DNA of 64,000 nt from Xylogone sp. PMI_703. Its lineage: Eukaryota; Ascomycota; Leotiomycetes. The notes beneath the pieces were generated by a model. That model had not been told where the DNA came from and did no database searches. It saw only the letters and a list, made by a program, of their open reading frames with translations. The translations under genes and the position numbers were made by a program. Positions 1 to 13,600 of the stretch are shown piece after piece (positions within the stretch are counted from its first letter, which is position 1; each line of letters opens with the position of its first letter). Where the stretch lies: contig JAJTUQ010000007.1 in assembly GCA_021399445.1 (NCBI GenBank), positions 868,001-932,000 on the forward strand, given 5' to 3'.

Positions 1-985
1 CTGAAGCATATTCTGAAGAAATGGAGAACGGACTTATGCAGACCAGTGTCCATATTGGTAAGAGTAGGGCGTTCCACTGCTCCACTCAGGAATGACGGGT
101 TTGTCTCTGGGTGGAAACCAAAGGGTTCATAGGAATCTGGACAACTATCATTATATGTTAAGTGCATGTTGACTTTGCATGGCTCTGAGAAGTTTCTAGG
201 TTAGAATTCAATCTTCAGGAATAACTAAACGGAAATTGCAAGTACCTGGAAGATCTGGAAGCTCCTGAACTTCTCGAATTACATCATGAACCATGTGGCG
301 TAGTTCCCTTTTAGCATTGCTAAGAAAAACTATCCCCTCCCCCGGTGTTTGAGTTCCAAATTGCACCGTTGGCACTTCATTTTCATACGAGAACGTCCAA
401 ATATATGCCTCAAGTAGCGCTGGATCCGGAGATCGAGCATCGAAAACTGAAAGCTGAAGCTTTTCCAAATATTTACGCTTCAAGGCATCTGCAGCACCGA
501 TTTCCTGGAAATTATCAGCCTAGGCCAGGAGCTATTTGAAGCTACATACAAGCCAGTCAAGAAGTTTATTAACGCGAGGATTTGTACCTCGGACTAGCAC
601 TTTCCAGTTCACCAGACCTTCACATTGCTTTCTTATGGAGTGTTGCTTTTTAGAGCCCTTCATGAATGTAGTGTAAGTCGCATCTGGATCTGCAGTATCG
701 TAGAATCGGGATTGGAAGCAATCTTCAGGAAATAAGTCACTGTGTAAGGCAGGTTTCAGTTCAAGCCAATTATAACATGTTTCATTTACCTACCGGAGGA
801 ATGCGATGTTGCTAATCTAGTTTAATCCCATTAGCTGCATGAAGAGATATTACATAGTCGAATTTGATACGAACCGTGGCACTGACGACGGTTCTGACCA
901 ACTCAAAACTCTGCTGTTGATCAACCACGATGAGTTCCGATGGTCTTGGTTTTGGCCTTGGTGCCAGTTGCTGACGTGCTCGCAT
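1..985 (-). CDS. hop1: HORMA-domain meiotic axis protein, Hop1-like (5' part; runs off left edge)
   Basis: Partial gene; exons on the minus strand are 985-875, 816-794, 739-550, 504-246 and 184-<1, joined by GT-AG introns of 58, 54, 45 and 61 nt, and every junction keeps frame. The start is an ATG at 985. The product begins with a basic, proline-rich stretch and then gives a HORMA domain from about residue 28: FELVRTVVSAT, SNIAFLRDLFPEDCF, VRGTNPRVNKLLDWL, KYLEKLQLSVFD, FSYENEVPTVQFGTQ, KRELRHMVHDVI and YNDSCPDSYEPFGF. The last piece is reached only by splicing at 185. HORMA proteins of this type (Hop1/HORMAD) load on meiotic chromosome axes and promote interhomologue recombination. The C-terminal half, which would show a zinc finger or closure motif, lies outside the window. 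The second exon is only 23 nt. Assignment to Hop1 rather than another HORMA protein is inference. Confidence 0.75.
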
Positions 986-2338
986 TTCGTACGATCGAAC
1001 AGGTCACAGCTATTATCAGACAAACCGAAGATTCAAAACAGAAAGTAAAAAGATTAGGAACCAGCTATTCCTAATGACAACATGGAATATTTCACTTGAT
1101 ATTAACTTAGAAACACTAGAGAGAAAATTCTAACGACGAAAATAATTTTAACAATGTGGAATGTTGATCGTTAACTAGCACGGTAGGAAGTTGTTAATGG
1201 AAGGTACGACCTATCCTAAAGGTACCTCTACACATAAATGGCAACATTGGTTATTGTCAACTTAAACGCCCCAGAAATAAGCCAGTATAATTTCATTTTA
1301 GATTCTAGCTGACGCTGAGTTATCCAAAAAGACTCACCCCCAAATCATAGAACATATGATAGACTTAGAACGAAAAAAATGGCCTTATTGCCAAAGCAAG
1401 CCAACTTAACCTACCTGTAATGACAGGCCCAAATAGTGATCCAGACACACCTACAGGAAAATAGGCATTCCTACTTACAAGATGGGCACAATTAGGTTGA
1501 AACACGTACTTTGTGGAGCCTGAAAATTAAAGTGCTTGTACCTATGGATGAACACCAAAGTGGTGGTGTTGAAATACTCGAGGACGTGGACGTCTTGGAG
1601 CCTGGAGATCCGTGTCTTAATCCTCCGAGCACAACGTGATCAGTCGAGTCATGGTTATCGCGGCTATATGGAATAATTTATTGTTCCGTTCCAAAGCACA
1701 TAGACGGAATTTCCAGATGATGTGATCCGAATGGTCGATTCCAGAATCGGAGACCTTGCCACAGCTTTGTAAGAAGTCCTCGCCGGTTCATCGTTCTTCC
1801 TTAATCTCTCTAGCAAGGCGGACTCAGCCGGCAGAAAGTCTATTTTGCCCCAAAAAGGAGTGGCAGGCGAATGACAAGGAAACTCGGGTAATAGGAAGGA
1901 TTACCATCACAGACACGCGCTCCTGCCACCTAGATCGCCATTTCTCTGCTTGTGTCCTTCTTTAACGCCTGTTCTCGATCGTATTGAACTTATTACAACT
2001 TACCTCTCTAAACCTTCCCCCGTGTTGAGATTTCGGTGTGGTTCCGAAAGTGGGCAGGCCTCCACCTCGCTTCTTTTGTGTGCAACGGTCCGCTTCATTA
2101 ATCCGCCGTCTGACGACCTCATACATCTCGTAGCCTTTCGAAGCCCTTGAAAAAAGTGTCAAATTTGGTGCTATGGTGTCATTAGAAGATATCTAAGACA
2201 GTGAAGCCCAGTCAAGGCCATCACATACATACGCGTCTGTGAATTCGTGATAGGAACGCGTCCCGTCATCCTCAGAGAGGGGCACGAGTGCAGTCTTCCC
2301 GGTTTCTCGACATTGGACAAACCCCTCCAGTATCCACG
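986..2338. other. divergent intergenic region hop1/cdc4, no gene seen
   Basis: About 1.35 kb between two divergent start codons. Only short, unrelated open frames are present. It should hold the promoters and leaders of both genes. I see no repeat or RNA gene. Confidence 0.6.
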
Positions 2339-5300
2339 ATGGACCCTCCATCTCGACCACAGGTTAGAAGACGAGTTCCTGCCACACAGCCAAATCATGT
2401 TATGGGTTCACTTCTAAAGCATGAACATGAGGCGTCACCAACCCCCTTCACTTCCACCGGCGCTTCGACGAAGAGTGCCGCCGAGATTCGACGGCCAGTA
2501 TCGAGTCACACTGTTTCAATAAACTGGGATGAGAACGATGAGACACTTCCACGGCATACCTCGAGACTCCAGATTGAACTTGCTGAGTGCGTGGAGACGA
2601 AGACAGTCACCACAACTACGACCACGAAAAGATCGTATCCACCTCTCCTTATTCGACACCCGTTATCTCTTGACAAGCTTGACTCAAAAGAATATCCTCT
2701 CGCACTCAAACCGATCCCTCAGGAACTCTGCAATTTTTCGTATGAGGTTGATGGTCAACTTGTTGATTTCAGTGACAATCAGGCTCGGACACCGAATGTG
2801 TGTAACCATATTTCCGACATCTTACCGGGGTCTAATTTTATTAGAAAGATCTTTTGCTAACAATGTACAATGCAGAACATTCTCACTACTACTCCTGAAA
2901 AATCGTTTTCACGCTCTATCAGTTCAGCTAATGACATTAAATTTAAAAATGAAGAGACAGGCACGGACGACATAGATACGGTAGAACTACGTCTCGAGGA
3001 CGGGAAATCACCATTATCCAGCCATAGACGATCGCCCAGGGTACCTCCAATTTCCACCCCGAAATCACCTTCTAGTCGATCAACAAAAACGCGGAGCTTC
3101 CAGCCACTTCGATCTGGTCACAAAGCAAGACCACTAAGTGCGCGAGGAGGACGCTCAATGAATCAGAAAAGTAGCGGACACCTGCAGGACGTGGCTGCTC
3201 CGTTGGCGACTCCAGATACATCTGAAATTGAGGCCACTACTACTCTACAACAATCATTTGTTTCAGCATCTGATCCAAATAATGGTGACTCTTTTGAGAG
3301 TATATCAAGTACATCTGAAGACGCCGAGCAAGATACATTTGCAAGTGCCGTTGCAACTCCTCCAATCGTAGACTCAGACCCAGAAACCTTCGATTCTGCA
3401 AATACAGCATCGATTTCGACCACCGCCCGTCGCTCAAGTCTGAATGCTCAAAATGCCAGTCTTCCAAGTCCAGGCCTCTCCCCAACGTTTGCCGCAGCTG
3501 AATTACACTCCCATCGATTCCCAGGAGAAGACGATGAGCAAGATGTTAATTCTGGTTTCCAGTCAAGTGAGAGCCAAGATACTCTCGATGGTGAACCAAT
3601 GTTTAGGACTATCCCCAAGGCTGCTAGATCTGGCTCGCGGCGGACTGATAGAATATCTTCGGCCAATAACCGAGCAACTTCGTTGTTGAATGCTCAGTCT
3701 ATGATCGAAACGTTCGAATCAATGCCTAACGATATGAAGACATTCATGATGTACCAGTTCTTACGGCGTTGCCCAAGGAAAACACTTCATGTGGTCGCTG
3801 ATTTGGTCAATCCAGCGTTGAAGTGTGACTTCTTAGATCAGCTACCAGCAGAACTTAGCCTACAGATTTTGAGTTTTCTCGATTACAAAGACTTATGCCG
3901 AGCTGCACAGGTTTCAAAGCGATGGAGAAGCGTCATTGATTCAAATGAAACTGGTTGGAAGGAGCTCCTTGATCGCGATGGCTATACACTCCCAATGGGC
4001 GAGTTAGAGCGGGCTATCCAACAAGGCTGGGGATGGCAGGATCCACACGGACCGGATGCGTTTGAGCAAGATCTTAGTGTGCAGCGCAAGATACCAAGCA
4101 CAGACCAAGATTCCACGTTACCAAGTAGTTCAAAGACGGAGAATGAAGTCTCACGTAGAGCTCGCGCTGCAACTAAAAGGAAGCGTGCCCCTGGTAGCTT
4201 GAGTTCGGAGCGAGCCAAGCGAAGAGCGGTAACACATGAATTTACTAGCAAGGCACAGGACATACTAGCAAAGTACCCATATAGCTCACGATTCCACAAA
4301 TCCGAAGGTCCCCTCACGGCTGCCAATGCTGCAGCTCTTGCTGTGCCAGATCCTCAGCTGGGGCTTCCGAGCCTGCGAAAACTCCACCTCTTTAAATCAC
4401 TCTATCGCCGTCATTATATGATTCGACGAGGCTGGACAAGCAAAAGGATTGAGCCTCATCACATGGCATTCCCTGCTCACCCAACACATGTTATCACGTG
4501 TCTTCAGTTTGATGATGACAAGATCCTTACGGGTAGTGATGATACACTCATTCATGTATATGACACAAAAACTGGCGCATTGAGGAAAAAGTTAGAAGGA
4601 CATGAAGGGGGCGTATGGGCATTGCAGTACGAAGGCAATGTTCTGGTATCTGGATCTACCGATCGGTCCGTTCGTGTATGGGATATTGAGAAAGGCTTAT
4701 GTACACAAGTGTTTCATGGCCATACTTCCACTGTCCGCTGCCTTCAGATACTCATGCCGACAGACACTGGCAGAATTGAGAAGGGAAAACCGGTTATGAT
4801 TCCTGAGAAACCTCTAATTATCACTGGTTCTCGTGATTCTCAACTTAGAGTCTGGAGATTACCGGAGCAGGGTTCTAAGCGCTATATCCAAACCGGCCCA
4901 CCAGCAAACGATGCTGATTGCCCTTACTTTGTTCGTGTTTTGACAGGCCATAGTCACTCAGTGCGTGCTATTGCTGCCCATCAGGACACCTTGGTGAGTG
5001 GCAGTTATGATAATACAGTGAGAGTATGGAAGATATCTACTGGAGAAACCGTGCATAGACTGCAGGGTCATACGATGAAAGTATATAGCGTCGTGCTTGA
5101 CCATAAACGTAATCGATGCATTAGTGGCTCGATGGATAACTTTGTCAAGATCTGGTCGCTTGAAACAGGAGCCTGCCTCTTCACTTTGGAAGGACATTCA
5201 TCCTTAGTAGGCCTGCTAGATCTGCGAGACGAACGACTTGTCTCTGCTGCAGCGGATTCTACGCTTAGGATCTGGGACCCGGAAAATGGTCAATGCAAGA

Positions 5301-5681
5301 GCACATTAAGCGCTCATACTGGTGCAATTACTTGCTTCCAGCATGACGGACAAAAAGTGATCTCGGGCTCGGACAGAACCTTGAAGATGTGGGATGTAAA
5401 GACGGGCGAGTGTATTAAAGATTTATTGACCGACCTCAGCGGGGTCTGGCAAGTAAAATTTGATGAACGCAGATGTGTAGCTGCTGTTCAACGCGACAAT
5501 TTTACATTTGTGGAGGTTAGTCAGCTTAGGTTTCTTCATAGCGATGTTGATACTAATCTAACGCTAGGTACTTGATTTTGGAGCTTCACGAGACGGTGTT
5601 CCAGCTTCACAACGCGGGACCCGGATATTACTTAGTGACGAAGAAGTCGATAATAGCAGGGTGGTCGAAGAGGATGACTGA
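2339..5681 (+). CDS. cdc4: F-box/WD40 protein, Cdc4-type SCF substrate receptor
   Basis: Three exons: 2339-2797, 2876-5515 and 5568-5681, 1070 aa. Intron 1 has the branch signal TGCTAAC and acceptor TGCAG; intron 2 (52 nt, GTTAGT donor, CTAAC) must be removed to reach the acidic tail ending EEDD. Start is ATG 2339 in context ACGATGG; the frame is open further upstream but has no ATG. An N-terminal conserved block (ETKTVTTTTTTKRSYPPLL) at about 95-115 is typical of filamentous-fungal Cdc4. It is followed by a long Ser-rich linker, an F-box at about 465-515 (LDQLPAELSLQILSFLDYKD) and WD40 repeats at about 685-1030 with GH...WD signatures. Such proteins bind Skp1 through the F-box and phosphodegrons through the propeller to ubiquitinate cell-cycle regulators. 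A Met30/SconB-type receptor is the main alternative; the N-terminal block argues for Cdc4. Confidence 0.85.
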
Positions 5682-6458
5682 TGAATTGGCTTCTATGCCA
5701 CTTATGATCAATGGCTTTGAGCGGATTCCGCATTCTTATCCTCATTTATCCATTTATTTGGACTCGGCGTCCCGGGACGACATCATATTACATGCATAGC
5801 GAAGGATGGTCATTTGTAGGTTCATTGGTAGAGCAAATAACGCAAAAGTATAGGCAGTCATGGGCATGGTGTTTATGGCGGAATATTTTGTTCGGAGCAT
5901 TTTCTTTCTTATGGCGGGTCGCTGAATTTCTGGGCCTGTTTTAGGGGCTAGGGTGGTTTATATACTTCTGGTACTAGATCATCATACGTATGATCTTGTC
6001 ATTGTAGGATTACTATTATGTTGGATTATTGTTATTACCTTTGCTACAATAATGATTTACTGTGGGTTTGAGTACATCAACTATAAGTATTGAGGCTGTG
6101 AAGCTTAATGAATGGTAATTAGGATCGCAGGTTGAAGTTGCTGTCTGTTTTTAGGCATGCCTTTCATCTCCCTTACATTATGAGCAAGGACTTTAAAAGA
6201 TACAACTCTGAAGTGAGCACCTGTAGGTCTAATAGCTATTCGGTTTGTATGCAAAAACGTAGTGGTATTATCCGTCATAAGAAAGTCGTTGCCTGTATTC
6301 TACAATGATCCAATCTTCTATAAGAATCACAGCTCAATGCAATCCCATCCCAGTACTCCAAATCCGTTTCTCTGGTTTTAAACACAATCCCAACCCCCAA
6401 AACCTATCGTTACAAATTATCCGTACCATGCATTTTTATTTTCTTTTCCCGCAACAGA
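5682..6458. other. convergent intergenic region, no gene seen
   Basis: Lies between the 3' ends of the cdc4 homologue and the minus-strand membrane protein gene. AT-rich, with short spurious open frames only; expected to hold both 3' UTRs. Confidence 0.6.
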
Positions 6459-7341
6459 TCAAACTGCATTATCCACCTTGTTACCAACGGGGTCCACATT
6501 GCGTGCTTGTTCCTCCTTCGTTCTTCTGTTGTGCTCGTCCGAGAAGGGACCGAATTGCTCATCGTGGAAATGAGATGTCCACAGTATATATGCGCTCGCG
6601 AATGACGCAACCACACCTGGCCAGAGTATCACAGTTGACACAATACACTTTGCGTTCTTGCGGTAACGGAACGGTGGAGATGGGATAGCGGCTCGAAGTT
6701 GCTCTGCTTCGGTAGAAGGAACGCCCGTTATATAGGCGGAGTGTGAGGCTACGATAACCTGAATAATAGTAGATTAGCTTCGTGATTTCATGGTGTTGGA
6801 GAATAATGTATCCTAGAGATCTAGGAAATGTGAGAGAACTTACGGTAAGACCGAGCGCAGATGCCAATGCCATGAAGGAGACGACGACTGAGCAGATCTT
6901 CCATGCTAGTCGCACGCTCTTACTTTCATGTCTCTCGGGCCAGAACAGATCGAAGAAGAAGGCTGCTCCAAAAATCGTAGCCACGGCTATGCCCACAAAG
7001 ATGTTATATGAGGCGATCCCGATAAAATCATCATTATGTACTGTAGCACGTCCACCACTGAGTTTGTATACGTCGGTCTGTTGGTCGACATAATCTAGCA
7101 ATCAGTCATATTAGCTTTCAATCCATCTATATTTTTAGTAGACTAGAAAGTCTAAGCGCTTTCTATACGTACTTGTCAACGCTGCGGTCCCGACCGATTC
7201 GGATACAACACAGAGGATCATAGCGATTTGGTAGACTATCATCTTCATCCGTCGCAAGTGATAGACGTTGTTGAACATGTATGACCCCTTGAACTTGCCC
7301 CATTGCATCTCATGGAGGTCTAACCCCCATATCACGGCCAT
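6459..7341 (-). CDS. predicted four-TM fungal membrane protein
   Basis: Exons on the minus strand are 7341-7173, 7094-6844 and 6758-6459, giving 239 aa; introns of 78 and 85 nt have GTACGT and GTAAGT donors and keep frame. Starts MAVIWGLDLHEMQWGKFKG. Hydrophobic segments lie at about residues 32-56 (KMIVYQIAMILCVVSES), 82-110 (FIGIASYNIFVGIAVATIFG), 120-150 (AWKICSVVVSFMALASALGL) and 178-203. The C-terminal tail is hydrophilic and charged (DEHNRRTKEEQ). I do not recognise a named family; the arrangement resembles many small uncharacterised fungal integral membrane proteins. No catalytic motif is visible. The gene is real judging by two clean introns joining hydrophobic blocks in frame. Confidence 0.75.
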
Positions 7342-8861
7342 CGTTTGATTATTAATGAGTATGTATACTTTTCGGATGAGAGATAACTAGCGATTGAGAA
7401 ATGCAGATAAAATGAACGGCAAATCTGAGTATGATTCAGGAGGACTGTGAGGGTATGTAAGTTGTTATGGAAGAGTGTATCATTCACAATGACACACGAG
7501 CCCTAAGGAGGTAGGAGGAATATATTCTCTACTGCGCAGGCGTCGCCCATATAAAGGGCGGATTTACAAGCTTTTGGTAAGAACTACCGTAACGGTCATC
7601 CCTTCCAATATAATAAGCCAGCTCTCGGAACTAACCACCAGCCACATCACCTTGAAGGGTGCTTACACGAGACTCCTTGCATCTTGTATCCGATACTCTT
7701 GTACAGAAAGGGCAGTCAAAGAGAGTCTATTGGAGCCAGCCTCCTCCGGATTTGGCGGATCGACTCCGATATTCACGAAGCCAAGCACGAGGGCTGTATT
7801 ACATCCATGCAGTATAATCACGCCCTCACTTACGATTCGATGACAAAAGTTACGTCTTCTGTCATCCAGGCCATCTAGACTGTGGCGACCCGGAACTCCG
7901 AGCAAGAAAATGGGGGTTTGGTCAAGGCACACGAGAGCGCTGCTGTTCAGTGACGTTGGGTTTGTGATGCTGGAGTCCGGGCTCGCCCATGACGTAGATG
8001 GCGGGGTATTCGCCTCGCATCAACAGTCGCATTTGGTCGATGTTGCGGCTGCTGCACAATTATTATTTAATCCCAGCGGAACATAAAATCCCAGCATTGG
8101 CCACGCTTATCTTTCATATGGCACTCAAGTCTTGACTGTATGAAACGCATGGGAGAAAGACTTAACTGCAATAAAGTTGTGCTAGTCTCGAGCACGAGTG
8201 ACTTGGCAAGAGCTTGTTCTGCACGAAGAACTGAAGCCACACTTCCTGTAGTAAGTATCAGGAATACTGTTTCTTCAACTGGTAAGTCCATAGAACAGAA
8301 ATTGAGACGTTTACCTCTCTGCCCCTTATGAGGGCTCTTGAAAGATGTAGGTACCCTTCTCAAAAAGGGAATATGATTTTGTTGCCTGGATCCTAAGGCC
8401 CGAACAACTTCCGTTTCGGTTGGCTCCTTGGCGGTGAGCACACAATAGGAAATTCGGTTCTAGAGCCTTCTGATATCTTCTTCGAGATTTTACATTAAAG
8501 CCTCCGGGCTGCTTCAACACTAATGATTACATGAATTAACGACCACTCCTTCACGACTCCAATTCTCACACCATTGGTATGTATCTCAAGCTTCCCATTC
8601 ACCAGAAAGACCTGTCCTTTACATGATGATTTCCAATCTTTGCTGTGCACCAGTCATAATAGACCGACTTGTACTCAATTTCTTTGATGAACAATGGGCC
8701 AATGAGCCTGTTTTCTGATATCCCTGGACACCTTGAACTCATGCCTTGAACATACTTTACTTACAAGAGTTCATGCTGACCTCGACTGCGTATAGTTCAT
8801 TTCTCCAGCAACTAATTTTTCATATTTTTTTTCTGCCCTTCTAAACTAATACTTGCCCACC
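7342..8861. other. divergent intergenic region, no supported gene
   Basis: About 1.5 kb between the membrane-protein gene and aha1. It contains several modest open frames on both strands, including a minus frame at 8441-8067 and a 36-codon minus frame at 8032-7922 that reads like protein but matches nothing I know. None has convincing splice partners. Confidence 0.5.
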
Positions 8862-10033
8862 ATGGTTCTCCACAACCCTAACAACTGGCATTGGGTCAAC
8901 AAGGACGCCTCGGGATGGACAAGGCAATGGTTAGAAGAGAACATTCAGAAGATTCAGGCAACTGAGGGTGGTGTCTCGGCCAAATTAGATAAAGTAATTA
9001 GCCTGGATGGGGATGTTGATGTCAACCAGCGAAAGGGAAAGGTGATCACTATATTTGATGTGAAAGCTGTACTGGAATACTCAGGTATGCCAATTGGGTA
9101 TCCTATCCCCTCTCGCCGGATTCTTACTTATGTTTGACTAGGCCAAACTGCTGAGGATAAGGATGTTAGCGGCACCATCACCATTCCGGAAATAGCACAC
9201 GACACAGAAGAAGATGAGTACGTTGTATGTCTCTTCGGCCCACCCAAATTATGGTCCATAATAGGGCCAGAGCTAATAACACCAGTTTGACATAGATATC
9301 TACTCCGATGCAAGTGACAAGCAACCCGTAAAGGATCTTGTCCGCTCGAAGATCGTACCACAGTTGCGAAAGCTCTTCATAACCCTTGCACCAACGCTCA
9401 TCTCAGAGCATGGCAAGGACATCCAACACACCGCAGACTCAAACCCCGTCAGCGGAACTTCAACTCCCAAATTACACAACCCTTCCGCATCCACACTCCC
9501 AAAAGAACCTGTCTCCACAGCATCGAGCAAGACCGGATCTCTGGTCAACACTACCACCGTGACCGACACAGAGGAATTCCGCACCACAGCTGAAGAGATG
9601 TACAAAACATTCACCGATCCTCAACGCATCGCAGCCTTCACACGTGCGGCCCCAAAGACCTTTGAGGGCGCCAAAAAGGGAGGAAAGTTCGAGTTGTTCG
9701 GAGGTAACGTCTCAGGCGAATACTTAGAACTCGAGGAACCCAAGAAGATCGTCCAGAGCTGGAGATTGGATCAGTGGCCTCAGGGACATTATTCCAGACT
9801 GGAAATCGGCTTCGATCAGAATGATGTGGACAACGTCACTGTGATGAGGGTTACTTGGAGCGGTGTTCCAGTTGGTCAGGAGGATGTCACGAAGAGAAAT
9901 TGGGGCGAATACTACGTTCGCAGCATCAAGCAGACATTTGGGTGAGTTATATTTTCGTTTCTCAGTCCTGTTTATCTTCCAATAGAACCCCGACTGATGA
10001 GATATAACCTTCAGTTTCGGCACAATACTGTAG
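8862..10033 (+). CDS. aha1: Aha1, activator of Hsp90 ATPase
   Basis: Four exons: 8862-9084, 9142-9224, 9286-9941 and 10015-10033, 326 aa. Introns are 57, 61 and 73 nt and all phases match; the last 19-nt exon supplies the family's FGTIL ending. Start ATG 8862 has the context CACCATGG. The N-terminal Aha1_N domain opens with NPNNWHWVNKDASGW, the conserved patch that contacts the Hsp90 middle domain and stimulates ATP hydrolysis. A Ser/Thr/Pro linker at about 160-200 is followed by an AHSA1 (START-like) domain from about 205 (TDTEEFRTTAEEMY, FTDPQRIAAFTR, FELFGGNVSGEY). Cytosolic co-chaperone. Length matches the family. I did not find an unambiguous heat-shock element in the short upstream sequence. 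Confidence 0.95.
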
Positions 10034-10634
10034 AATCGGCGTATAATGGCTTTTTCTGGAATGGATCTGACAAACAAATTCATTGGGATCTCCGTCGGCG
10101 AAAGGTTTTAACCCATTAGGTCATTATTGCACTACACAATTTTAGATGTCAGGCTTTTGTCGATAATAGAGGCACATCTTCAAAGCAAATCTTCGTACTG
10201 AAATATGTTATGCCTGTGTGCAATTTGATCATCATTCACTGAGCAAAAGAACAAGTGCAATCTATCCTATCCTATCCAACCCATAAAAGCATTTACGCGT
10301 ACATACAACTGGTCCTTATTGCTTCGTGAAACACATGCCAAAAGGGAGTTCAAAAGAGGGGGAAAAAGTTCCTCCAATCCTAGACCTAGACCCTTTCAAA
10401 AAAGGGACAGTAAGAAAAAACGCCAATGCTTTCTTTAGGGGTATAACGTAACATGACGCAACGTCGAACTCGTAAGGTATCGTCCCAGTAACATGGATAC
10501 AAGTTCCCGAAGAAAAAGAAAAAAGTAAACCCCGTTTTGTTAATCCAAGCCGCAAACTCGACCTGGATAGAGAAACGGTAAAAAATGAACATGAAAAGAA
10601 AAGGAAAAACATTGAATAAATGCCTAGAAACTCC
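10034..10634. other. convergent 3' region, no gene seen
   Basis: Between the 3' ends of aha1 and the P4-ATPase gene. A short CTATC-type run occurs near 10260-10277. Otherwise AT-rich 3' UTR-like sequence. Confidence 0.55.
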
Positions 10635-13600
10635 TCAATTTCGCAGCAGATCTGCTACATCGACTGAATGCCTCGATTTTAGCATCTCCGAACCTCTGGT
10701 CGGAAAGACATCCGAGGATACTCGTCTCCGATGCAAACTCCCGGGGTATCGTTCCAAAGTATTCGCATTTGTGTCCGTCTGTGTATCTGCCGCCGTGGTA
10801 TCATTTAATTTTTTCATTCCTGTCGTTTCCGTCATTGTAGTAGTAATGTTGTTTGTCTTCGTGTTGTTATTCTCCTTTACCGGTGGATAGGCCGTGTCTA
10901 GTCTACTGTCCAGTCTAGGCCTATTATCCAGTAAGTCTTGAATTTCTCCCTCTCTTCTCATATCCTCATCTATATTCTCCTGCCCATGAATCTCGTCATC
11001 GTATGGAGAGCCATTCGCTGCAGCTTCGAAACGCTGCTTGATAACCTTGTCCTTCTGCAACTCTTGGAAGATATCTGTATCAGTAGGCCAGAATGCCTTT
11101 CTGATACTCGATACACCTAGTTCAAACAGGATCAGTGTGGCCAGAGTAATGATGAGTGTAAACCACCAGAGAAAGTTCCGACCAAAGTAACGGAGAAAGC
11201 CGTCTTTCACAGCATATGTAATCCCATTCTTGTATATCGCGGAGAGAATCAAGTTCCATAAGAACCAACCTCCTATCGACAAGAACCAGCCCAGCGCCGA
11301 GATGAATGTCTTGTTGTGCATTTCCAGAACCCTAATTTCGTCAGTATAGATGAAGCATCAAGATCTCTTCAATGCATGACTTACAGCAATTTTGTGCCAA
11401 TAAATATCACAGCAGCGGTAAAGCAAAGATCACCAATAGCAAACAAGCTATCATCCCTGGTAAAGAGTGCCATGCCAAAAAGCCCATACATCATAAAGTA
11501 GATAACAGTGGCTTCAGAGGATGCCATGAACATCCATCCGAAATATTTCTTGAGGTTGAATCCCCTATTTTGTTGTCCTTGGATATACAGTTCAGGGACA
11601 GCCAATAGCGTAGAAGCATCAAGGTCTTGTTCGAAGACTCCCAAGAATATGACTGGTAGAGACGTGAAGAGCGTATTGAAAACCGTCAGTGAGGCAGACT
11701 CAAAGAGCGAGGTTCCAGTATATCCATTCCAGCGCTGATAATAAGCTTGAATAAGATAAAACATGAGCTCCTTCCAGAAGGTCCCAAGAATGTACTTGCC
11801 AGTTCGGACGTAGTTCCAACGACCGTGGACGAACAAAAGTCTCTGGAGGAACCTAAATTGAGCGATTGAGTAGTCTGATATACGAGCTGCCTGTAAACCC
11901 TCTTTCCCGCTAATTCCAATGCCGACATGCGCTTCTTGAATCATAGCGATATCATTAGCACCATCGCCTATGGCAAGAGTGATAGAACTGGCGACTTTTG
12001 TTCTGATCTTCTTCACTAGGGAGGCTTTTTGACTTGGACTTGCTCGGCAGCAGATGACAGCGTCAGCAATAACGACAAGATCGAAGAACAAACGAGATAA
12101 AGTTTCATTGTCATCAATCTCAGCAAGCGTCTGGCCATCCACGACAATGACAGAATGAGCAACTCTTCCTTTGCTGATATCAAGCAACGAGGTTGCCATG
12201 CGTTGCTCTACCTCGCCAGTCTTCTGGTCCAAGATAATAACTTCAGAGTAATCCTTGCAGAGTCTTGCAGAGTGTGCAATATTAATGGCAGTCTCTCGCT
12301 TATCACCTGTGAGCATCCAGATCTTGATATTTGCTCTTCTCAGTTTATCAATAGTATCAGGCACACCTTTTTGGAGCTGATCTTCGATCGCAGTAGCACC
12401 AACAAGTTCGAAGTTTTGTTCAATCATCTCTCCCGCAGCTTCAATCATGTTCTGTCTATCAACAAGACTAGTAGTAGCATCCGTGTATACTTTATTCCAT
12501 ACATCATATTCTTGCTCATCGATGAATCTATATCCGAACAGAAGAGTACGTAGACCTTCGGAGGCAAAGTCATCGATATGCTGGAAGCATCGTTCGAAAA
12601 CAGCGGCGTCATCTAGAACCATAGCTTCATCTATCATATCATCAAAGAAATCCTCCTGGATCGAATATCGCGCCTCTGAAGACGCAAAGGAGAATCTACC
12701 CATCGAAGCTCGCGGTGTCTGTGGCTGATAAGTACCAACATCTTCAGAGCCCATCTCAACATCGGTTTCACGTCGTCTTAGCCAGGAATCGACCTCATCG
12801 TGAATAGGCTGCAGTCTGGTGCTGGTCATAGATTTCCTATTATGCCCTGTGCTTCGTCGTCTTAAGCTTGGCCTAGAGAGTGACATGCTAGGTCTGCTAA
12901 AACTTGCTCTAGGACTGTGTTCACTCATTCGGCGAAGAGCCTCTTCGGCTTCTAGGCTCTTCCTTGTGCTAGCCCTTCTAGTGACTTCAGAAGCTTTATC
13001 AATGGCCAGAGAAGCCAGTCTCAGTCGAGGTAAGACAACGGAGTCTGCACCCTTGCAAATGATACATATCCTTCCATTTGGAAATCTCACCACAATTGAC
13101 ATTCGCTTACGCTTGCTAGAAAACTCAATAACTTGCAGGACTTCGTATGTTTCGGAGATGGTCTCGTTTGGATCAGAGTTTGCAGGGTGAGTCAAAGTGA
13201 TAGATTTAGCAGGACGGTCAATAACCAAATACCCAAGTTCCTGAGCAGCCCGGACGAGAGCCAATTCATCGGGAGATGCAGCTTGATAGTCGATATCCCC
13301 ATTTTCATTGACTTCGGGCATACACGTATGACAGAGAGCGAGAGAAAGGAGGAAGAAAGAAGCTCTCTTTGTAAATATGCTATGCGGCTTGTACTGCATG
13401 TATTTTATAAGGTCCTCAGTACGCAGTTCTCGCTGCGGCTTTGCGGGTCGGGCAGACGACCTCCATAACGAGATAGAGCTATCTCGGCGAACGAAACTAG
13501 GCCGTCCCGAAGTGCCTGTACTCATCTGAGAGTCTCTCCTTGAGGGCATAGGCATACTTCGAACTGTGTTCTGACGGGAAGGCGGAGCTCTGCCTTTACC

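Noticed and set aside
2288..2338. Upstream extension of the cdc4 frame
   Set aside because: It begins at GTG, not ATG; ATG 2339 has good context.
8067..8441. 124-codon minus-strand open frame upstream of aha1
   Set aside because: No recognisable motif, no splice partner, and it lies in a promoter-like gap.
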